Of a stretch of DNA of 51,174 nt, positions 47,220 to 51,174 are shown piece by piece. The stretch's first letter is position 1. Each line of letters opens with the position of its first letter. The stretch comes from an uncultured Allobosea sp. Lineage in GTDB: Bacteria; Pseudomonadota; Alphaproteobacteria; Rhizobiales; Beijerinckiaceae. The notes beneath the pieces were generated by a model. The model saw nothing but the letters and a program-made list of their open reading frames with translations. It was not told where the DNA came from and ran no database searches. The stretch is taken from contig NZ_CAMFKW010000041.1 of NCBI RefSeq assembly GCF_945957345.1, forward strand, positions 1 through 51,174, written 5' to 3'. Position numbers and translations under genes: made by a program.

Positions 47220-47682
47220 CGAAGCCTCCACCGATAAGACAAAATTCATCCCCGGCGCCTTCGCGCCGTGTTCTCGTTGATGCCTCAGCAAGGCATGTGC
47301 CAACGAAAGCGTCAACTGTGCAGCGCGGGACAGATGCGCGCCTGCCGGGTTCCAGAACACCGGTCATTGCATGAATGTGCCGCATTTTACTCAGCGGTTG
47401 CAACATTATGCTGGTCGAGCGGAGAAGACGACAGTTTTCTTTCCGTTGAGAATGTTGCGCAGCTCCAAAAAATGGAGGCCCGGCCCGGCCGCTCCCCCGC
47501 GCGAGGCGGTGGTTTCGCAATGATCCGTTGAGGCGGATTCTGTCATGCACGCGTGGCGGGCATTGGGTTTGACAGGCCGATGATCGCCTCGGCTTGACTC
47601 GGTCATGCCGAGAATGGAATATTTATTCCAACTAGCGGGAGGTCTAAAAAATTCCTGCCGTTTCGCGTCGGGAGGCGGGTCG
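47220..47682. other. Divergent intergenic region between the ABC operon and the SDR/IolG operon
   Basis: No gene is supported in these 463 bases. An ATG at 47605 would extend the SDR frame but overlaps the predicted promoter. The right end holds the promoter and palindrome described separately. No clear promoter for the minus-strand operon and no RNA gene were recognised. Confidence 0.5.
47594..47630 (+). promoter_or_regulatory. Predicted promoter overlapping a palindromic operator
   Basis: TTGACT (47594-47599) is followed after 17 bases by GAATAT (47617-47622), a sigma-70-like pair. TGGAATA, TT, TATTCCA at 47615-47630 is a perfect 7-bp inverted repeat over the -10 element, as expected for a repressor site. 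Its style recalls IclR or GntR operators. It controls the SDR gene whose TTG start lies about 50 bases downstream. Confidence 0.55.
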
Positions 47683-48483
47683 TTGTCGCAAGCTGGTTCG
47701 TTCGGCCGTGATCTTCACGGCAGGGTTGCCATCGTTACCGGGGGCAGCCAGGGGCTGGGCGAGGCGATCGCTCGCGAATTTGCCTCACGTGGTGCGCGCG
47801 GGCTCCTGCTCACCGGGCGCAATGCGGCGCGGGGCGAGGCCGTTGCGGAAAGCCTGCGCGCTGCGGGCTGCGATGCGCGCTTCCATCAGGTCGATCTTGC
47901 CGATCTCGATGCGGTCCGGCAGGTCGTGCCGGCGGCCGAGCAGGCCTTCGGCCATCTCGACATTCTCGTGAATGCCGCCGGTGATACCGATCGCGGCACG
48001 ATCTTCGACACGTCGCCCGCGCTCTACGAGCGCATCATGGCGGTGAATCTGCGTGCGCCCTTCTTCCTGATTCAGGGCACGGCCGATCTGATGCGTCGGC
48101 AGGACGTGCCCGGCGCCGTCGTCAATATCCAGTCGATGTCGGCCCATGGCGGCCAGCCTTTCCTCTCGGCCTACAGCGTCTCGAAGGCGGCCCTGGCCGC
48201 GCTGACGAAGAATGCGGCCTATGGGCTCCTGAAGCACCGCATCCGCGTCAACGGCCTCAATATCGGCTGGATGGCGACGCCGGGCGAGGATGCGATCATG
48301 AAGCTGCGCCACGACGCCAAGGATGGCTGGCTGGAGGAGGCCAATGCCTCGCAGCCCTTCGGCCGCCTCATCGATCCGCGCGAGGTTGCCAAGGCGGTCG
48401 CCTATCTCGCTTCCGCGGAGTCGGGGCTGATGACCGGCTCGAATATCGATTTCGACCAGACCATTCTGGGCGCACACGACTAG
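47683..48483 (+). CDS. Short-chain dehydrogenase/reductase (SDR)
   Basis: 266 aa from TTG 47683, chosen because GGAGG lies just upstream and the predicted promoter falls after the alternative ATG at 47605. The classic SDR layout is [15 protein letters not shown] (cofactor loop), LVNAAGDTD, the catalytic Ser in [10 protein letters not shown] and Tyr/Lys in [24 protein letters not shown] ends the domain. The first gene of an operon with IolG-like and inositol-monophosphatase-like genes, so oxidation of a polyol or its keto derivative is likely. NAD versus NADP preference cannot be judged with confidence. Confidence 0.85.
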   Translation: MSQAGSFGRDLHGRVAIVTGGSQGLGEAIAREFASRGARGLLLTGRNAARGEAVAESLRAAGCDARFHQVDLADLDAVRQVVPAAEQAFGHLDILVNAAGDTDRGTIFDTSPALYERIMAVNLRAPFFLIQGTADLMRRQDVPGAVVNIQSMSAHGGQPFLSAYSVSKAALAALTKNAAYGLLKHRIRVNGLNIGWMATPGEDAIMKLRHDAKDGWLEEANASQPFGRLIDPREVAKAVAYLASAESGLMTGSNIDFDQTILGAHD

Positions 48484-48536
48484 CCGGCGGATCAGAGCCG
48501 CATCGGCCCCCTTCTAATAGAGACGCGACGACGGGA

Positions 48537-49547
48537 ATGACGAAGACCATGAAGATCGGATTGCTGGGCGCCGGCCGCATCGGGCGCATCCATGGGCTGA
48601 ACGTCGCCGCGCGCGGCGATGCCGAGCTTGTCGCGGTCACCGACGCGATGCCGGAGGCCGCCGCCTCGCTGGCCGCTGCTGCCGGCGCGAAGGCGACGAC
48701 GACGGAGGCGATCCTGGCAGATGCCGCGATCGACGCCGTGCTGATCTGCACGCCGACCGACACCCATGCCGACCTCATCGAACAGGCGGTTTCCGCTGGC
48801 AAGGCGGTGTTCTGCGAGAAGCCGGTCGATCTCGATACGGCTCGCATCCGCCGCTGCCTCGCGACGGTGGAAAAATCCGGCAAGCCGCTGATGATCGGCT
48901 TCAACCGCCGCTTCGACCCGAATTTCGCCGCGCTGGAGAAGCGTCTGCGTGCGGGTGAGGCCGGCGCGATCGAGATCGTCACCGTGATCTCGCGCGATCC
49001 CGCGCCGCCGCCGGTCGATTACGTCAAGCGCTCGGGCGGGCTCTTCCGCGACATGATGATCCATGATTTCGACATGGCCCGCTTCCTCCTGGCCGAGGAG
49101 CCGATCGAGGTCTTCGCGCTCGGCTCGGCCCTCGTCGACAAGGCGATCGGCGAGGCCGGCGACGTCGACACCGCCGCCGTGATCATGAAGACGGCTTCCG
49201 GCCGCATCGCCCAGATCTCCAATTCGCGCCGCGCCACCTATGGCTACGACCAGCGCATCGAGGTCCACGGCTCCAAGGGCATGCTGCGTGCCGGCAATAT
49301 CCACGAGACCACGGTCGAGATCGCGACGGGGCAGGGCTTCCGGGCCGATCCCGTGCAGAACTTCTTTCTGGAGCGCTATGCCGCGGCCTACCGGGCCGAG
49401 CTCGATGCCTTCATCGCCGCCTGCCACGGCAAGGCTGCAGCCTCGCCGACCGGTCTCGACGGCCTGAAGGCGCAGATTCTGGCCGATGCCGCGACCGAAT
49501 CCGCGCAGACCGGCAAGCCGGTTCGTGTCGACCTGGGAGCGAAGTGA
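48537..49547 (+). CDS. iolG: Inositol 2-dehydrogenase-like oxidoreductase (IolG, Gfo/Idh/MocA)
   Basis: 336 aa. GLLGAGRIGRIHGLN is the NAD-binding loop, CEKPVDLD carries the catalytic lysine, and FRDMMIHDFDMARF has the Asp-x3-His pair typical of IolG. The family oxidises myo-inositol or related cyclitols at C2. Gene order with an SDR and an inositol-monophosphatase-like enzyme supports a cyclitol route. No iolB/C/D/E genes are in view, so the full pathway is not shown. The start could be ATG 48549 (MKIGLLG). The stop overlaps the next start (TGATG). Confidence 0.85.
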   Translation: MTKTMKIGLLGAGRIGRIHGLNVAARGDAELVAVTDAMPEAAASLAAAAGAKATTTEAILADAAIDAVLICTPTDTHADLIEQAVSAGKAVFCEKPVDLDTARIRRCLATVEKSGKPLMIGFNRRFDPNFAALEKRLRAGEAGAIEIVTVISRDPAPPPVDYVKRSGGLFRDMMIHDFDMARFLLAEEPIEVFALGSALVDKAIGEAGDVDTAAVIMKTASGRIAQISNSRRATYGYDQRIEVHGSKGMLRAGNIHETTVEIATGQGFRADPVQNFFLERYAAAYRAELDAFIAACHGKAAASPTGLDGLKAQILADAATESAQTGKPVRVDLGAK

Positions 49548-50329
49548 TGAGCCCGGCCGAACGCGATCTGCGCTATTACGCGGCGCTCGGGCTCGCCAGC
49601 GAGGCGAGCCATCTGGCGCTGGGCTATTTCACCAGGCGCGAGTCGCTCGGCATCACCATGAAGGGCGTGCAGGACTGGCTGACCGTCGCCGACGGCAAGG
49701 TCGAGGATTTCCTCCGCCGCCGGCTCTCGGAGCTCTTCCCGAATGACACCGTCATCGGCGAGGAGGGCGGCGGCCAGGCGTCCGATGCCGTCTGGATCCT
49801 CGATCCGATCGACGGCACCGCGAATTTCGCCCATGGCGACCGCAACTGGTGCATTTCCATCGGCTTCCTGGTGAACCGCAAGCCGGAGATCGGCGTCGTC
49901 GCCGCGCCGGCCCTGGGGGAGGTCTATGCCGCCCGCCGCGGCGCCGGCGCGACCCTGAACGGCGACCCGATCAAGGTCTCCGGCGCGACCGATATCGCCC
50001 GTGCCTCGGTCGAGCTCGGCTGGTCGACCCGCATCCCCGCGCAGAACTATCTCAAGGTGATCGAGCGCGGCTATGCGGCGGGCGCAGCGATGAAGCGCGG
50101 CGGCTCGGGCACGCTCGGCCTCTGCCATGTCGCCAATGGCTCGAGCGACGCCTATGGCGAGCTTCATATCAATGCCTGGGACGTCGCCGCCGGCATCGCC
50201 ATCGCCGGCGAGGCGGGCGCCCATATCAACGATTTCTTCGCCGGCGAGGGGATCGCCAAGGGCAATCCGATCCTGTGCTGCACGCCGGGGCTGGCCAAGC
50301 CGCTGCAGGAGATCACCGGGATTCTTTAG
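49547..50329 (+). CDS. Inositol monophosphatase family protein
   Basis: 260 aa. Metal-binding motifs are present: GEEGG (Glu site), WILDPIDGTANFAHG (the DPIDGT signature) and NAWDVAAGIAIAGEAGA. The family hydrolyses inositol phosphate and similar sugar or nucleotide phosphates with magnesium. It is coupled to the IolG-like gene and is followed 91 bases later by an AfuA-like binding protein. A phosphorylated polyol could therefore be imported, dephosphorylated here and then oxidised by the IolG-like enzyme. Histidinol phosphatase or CysQ-like activity are alternatives. Confidence 0.87.
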   Translation: MSPAERDLRYYAALGLASEASHLALGYFTRRESLGITMKGVQDWLTVADGKVEDFLRRRLSELFPNDTVIGEEGGGQASDAVWILDPIDGTANFAHGDRNWCISIGFLVNRKPEIGVVAAPALGEVYAARRGAGATLNGDPIKVSGATDIARASVELGWSTRIPAQNYLKVIERGYAAGAAMKRGGSGTLGLCHVANGSSDAYGELHINAWDVAAGIAIAGEAGAHINDFFAGEGIAKGNPILCCTPGLAKPLQEITGIL

Positions 50330-50420
50330 CCAGCACGATATTCCATTGATCTTTCGCAAAAATTCATCTCAGCTTCGTCTCAAGCGACAAGAAACGAAAG
50401 ATCCGAACAGGGAGGTTCAC

Positions 50421-51174
50421 ATGCACACGAAATCCTGGCTCAAGGCGGGGCTCTTCGCCGCGCTTGCCACGGCGGCCTTCGCCGCCACGCCGGCCCGCGC
50501 TCAGGGCTCGCTCGTCATGTATTGCGGCGTCCAGGAGGAATGGTGCCGCGCGATGTCGAACGCCTTCGAGAAGGAGACCGGCATCAAGGTTGCGATGACC
50601 CGCAAGTCGGCGGGCGAGATCTATGCTCAGCTCAAGGCCGAATCTTCCAATCCGCGCGGCGATATCTGGTGGGGTGGCACGGGCGACCCGCATCTCCAGG
50701 CGGCCGAAGAGGGGCTGACCCAGGAATATGAATCGCCCAAGAACAAGGAGCTGCACAGCTGGGCGATCGACCAGTGGAAGGCGGCCAAGCAGCGCTCGGT
50801 CGGCATCTATGCCGGCGCGCTCGGTTTCGGCTTCAACACCGAGCAGATCAAGGCCAAGGGCATCCCGGAGCCGAAATGCTGGGCCGACCTGCTCAACCCC
50901 AAGCTGAAGGACGACGTCCAGGTCGCCGACCCCAACTCGTCGGGCACCGCCTACAATCTGCTCGCCACCGTCGTGCAGCTGATGGGCGAGGAGAAGGGCT
51001 TCGATTATCTCAAGGCCCTGCACAAGAACATCAGCCAGTACACCAAGTCCGGCGCCGCCCCGGCCAAGGCCGCGAGCCTCGGCGAGACCGCTGTCGGCAT
51101 CGTCTTCATTCATGACGCGGTGGTCTTCGCCGTGCAGGGCGACCCGATCAAGCCGGTCGCGCCTTGCGAGGGCA
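50421..51174 (+). CDS. Extracellular ABC substrate-binding protein (AfuA/SBP family 1-6 like), cut by window end
   Basis: The first 251 residues are present and the frame continues past the right edge. It starts at ATG 50421 after GGGAGG, with a Sec signal (LFAALATAAFAATPARAQG). LVMYCGVQEEWCRAMSNAFE, GDIWWGGTGDPHLQAAEEGL and VADPNSSGTAYNLL match the iron-type or AfuA-type binding proteins. AfuA binds hexose phosphates, which would fit the adjacent phosphatase. Ferric iron binding is the main alternative. Permease and ATPase genes are expected beyond the window. Confidence 0.85.
   Translation, partial: MHTKSWLKAGLFAALATAAFAATPARAQGSLVMYCGVQEEWCRAMSNAFEKETGIKVAMTRKSAGEIYAQLKAESSNPRGDIWWGGTGDPHLQAAEEGLTQEYESPKNKELHSWAIDQWKAAKQRSVGIYAGALGFGFNTEQIKAKGIPEPKCWADLLNPKLKDDVQVADPNSSGTAYNLLATVVQLMGEEKGFDYLKALHKNISQYTKSGAAPAKAASLGETAVGIVFIHDAVVFAVQGDPIKPVAPCEG

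Noticed and set aside
47605..47682. N-terminal extension of the SDR from ATG 47605
   Set aside because: It would begin inside the predicted promoter and operator, lacks a ribosome site, and adds residues not expected before an SDR cofactor loop.

Overview
The window is GC-rich and densely coding, with overlapping ATGA and TGATG gene junctions. It looks like chromosomal DNA from an alphaproteobacterium, most likely of the Hyphomicrobiales. The clues are a RibH2-type lumazine synthase under an FMN riboswitch, a YeiH-type exporter, and dipeptide and polyol transport and catabolism genes. A Bosea-like genus is a guess, not a demonstration. No rRNA, tRNA, CRISPR array or insertion sequence was recognised.

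Positions 1-2,900 are a phage-derived module. On the minus strand it carries an ERF single-strand annealing protein, a YqaJ-type recombination nuclease broken by an in-frame TAG, an HNH endonuclease, small unknown proteins and the start of a lipoprotein. A divergent XRE regulator follows.

Positions 3,079-36,338 are one large surface-polysaccharide locus. Its plus-strand part (3,079-25,133) holds three AsnB-like glutamine amidotransferases, a PIG-L/LmbE deacetylase, an LpxD-like acyltransferase, an ABC exporter (one Wzm-like permease and two Wzt-like ATPases with carbohydrate-binding tails), a methyltransferase, a CDP-glycerol-phosphotransferase-like enzyme, a nucleotidyltransferase, a 141-aa orphan and a formyltransferase-like protein. 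It also holds a 1004-aa fusion of a nucleotidyltransferase with a PEP-synthase-like kinase, a class I amidotransferase, HisH-like and HisF-like proteins and a glycosyltransferase. Further glycosyltransferases, a WbpG-type N-acetyl-sugar amidotransferase and WbpE/D/B/A-like enzymes follow, mostly on the minus strand.

The most exciting part is 12,901-18,622. The fusion protein plus the amidotransferase match the logic of the Campylobacter jejuni capsule phosphoramidate pathway (glutamine kinase Cj1418, CTP:phosphoglutamine cytidylyltransferase Cj1416, gamma-glutamyl-CDP-amidate hydrolase Cj1417). I infer that this organism makes cytidine diphosphoramidate and decorates an exported glycan with a P-N group. 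WbpG, HisH-like and HisF-like proteins (the HisF-like one lacking its first catalytic aspartate) predict an acetamidino sugar, and the AsnB paralogues predict carboxamides. Together these suggest an unusually nitrogen-rich polysaccharide.

Positions 36,590-51,174 are more ordinary: a small Cys/Gly-rich secreted protein, NadE, the FMN riboswitch with RibH2, a YeiH-type exporter, a dipeptide-type ABC transporter operon ending in tandem terminators, and a divergent operon (SDR, IolG-like dehydrogenase, inositol-monophosphatase-like enzyme, AfuA-like binding protein cut by the window end) behind a promoter that overlaps a perfect palindrome.
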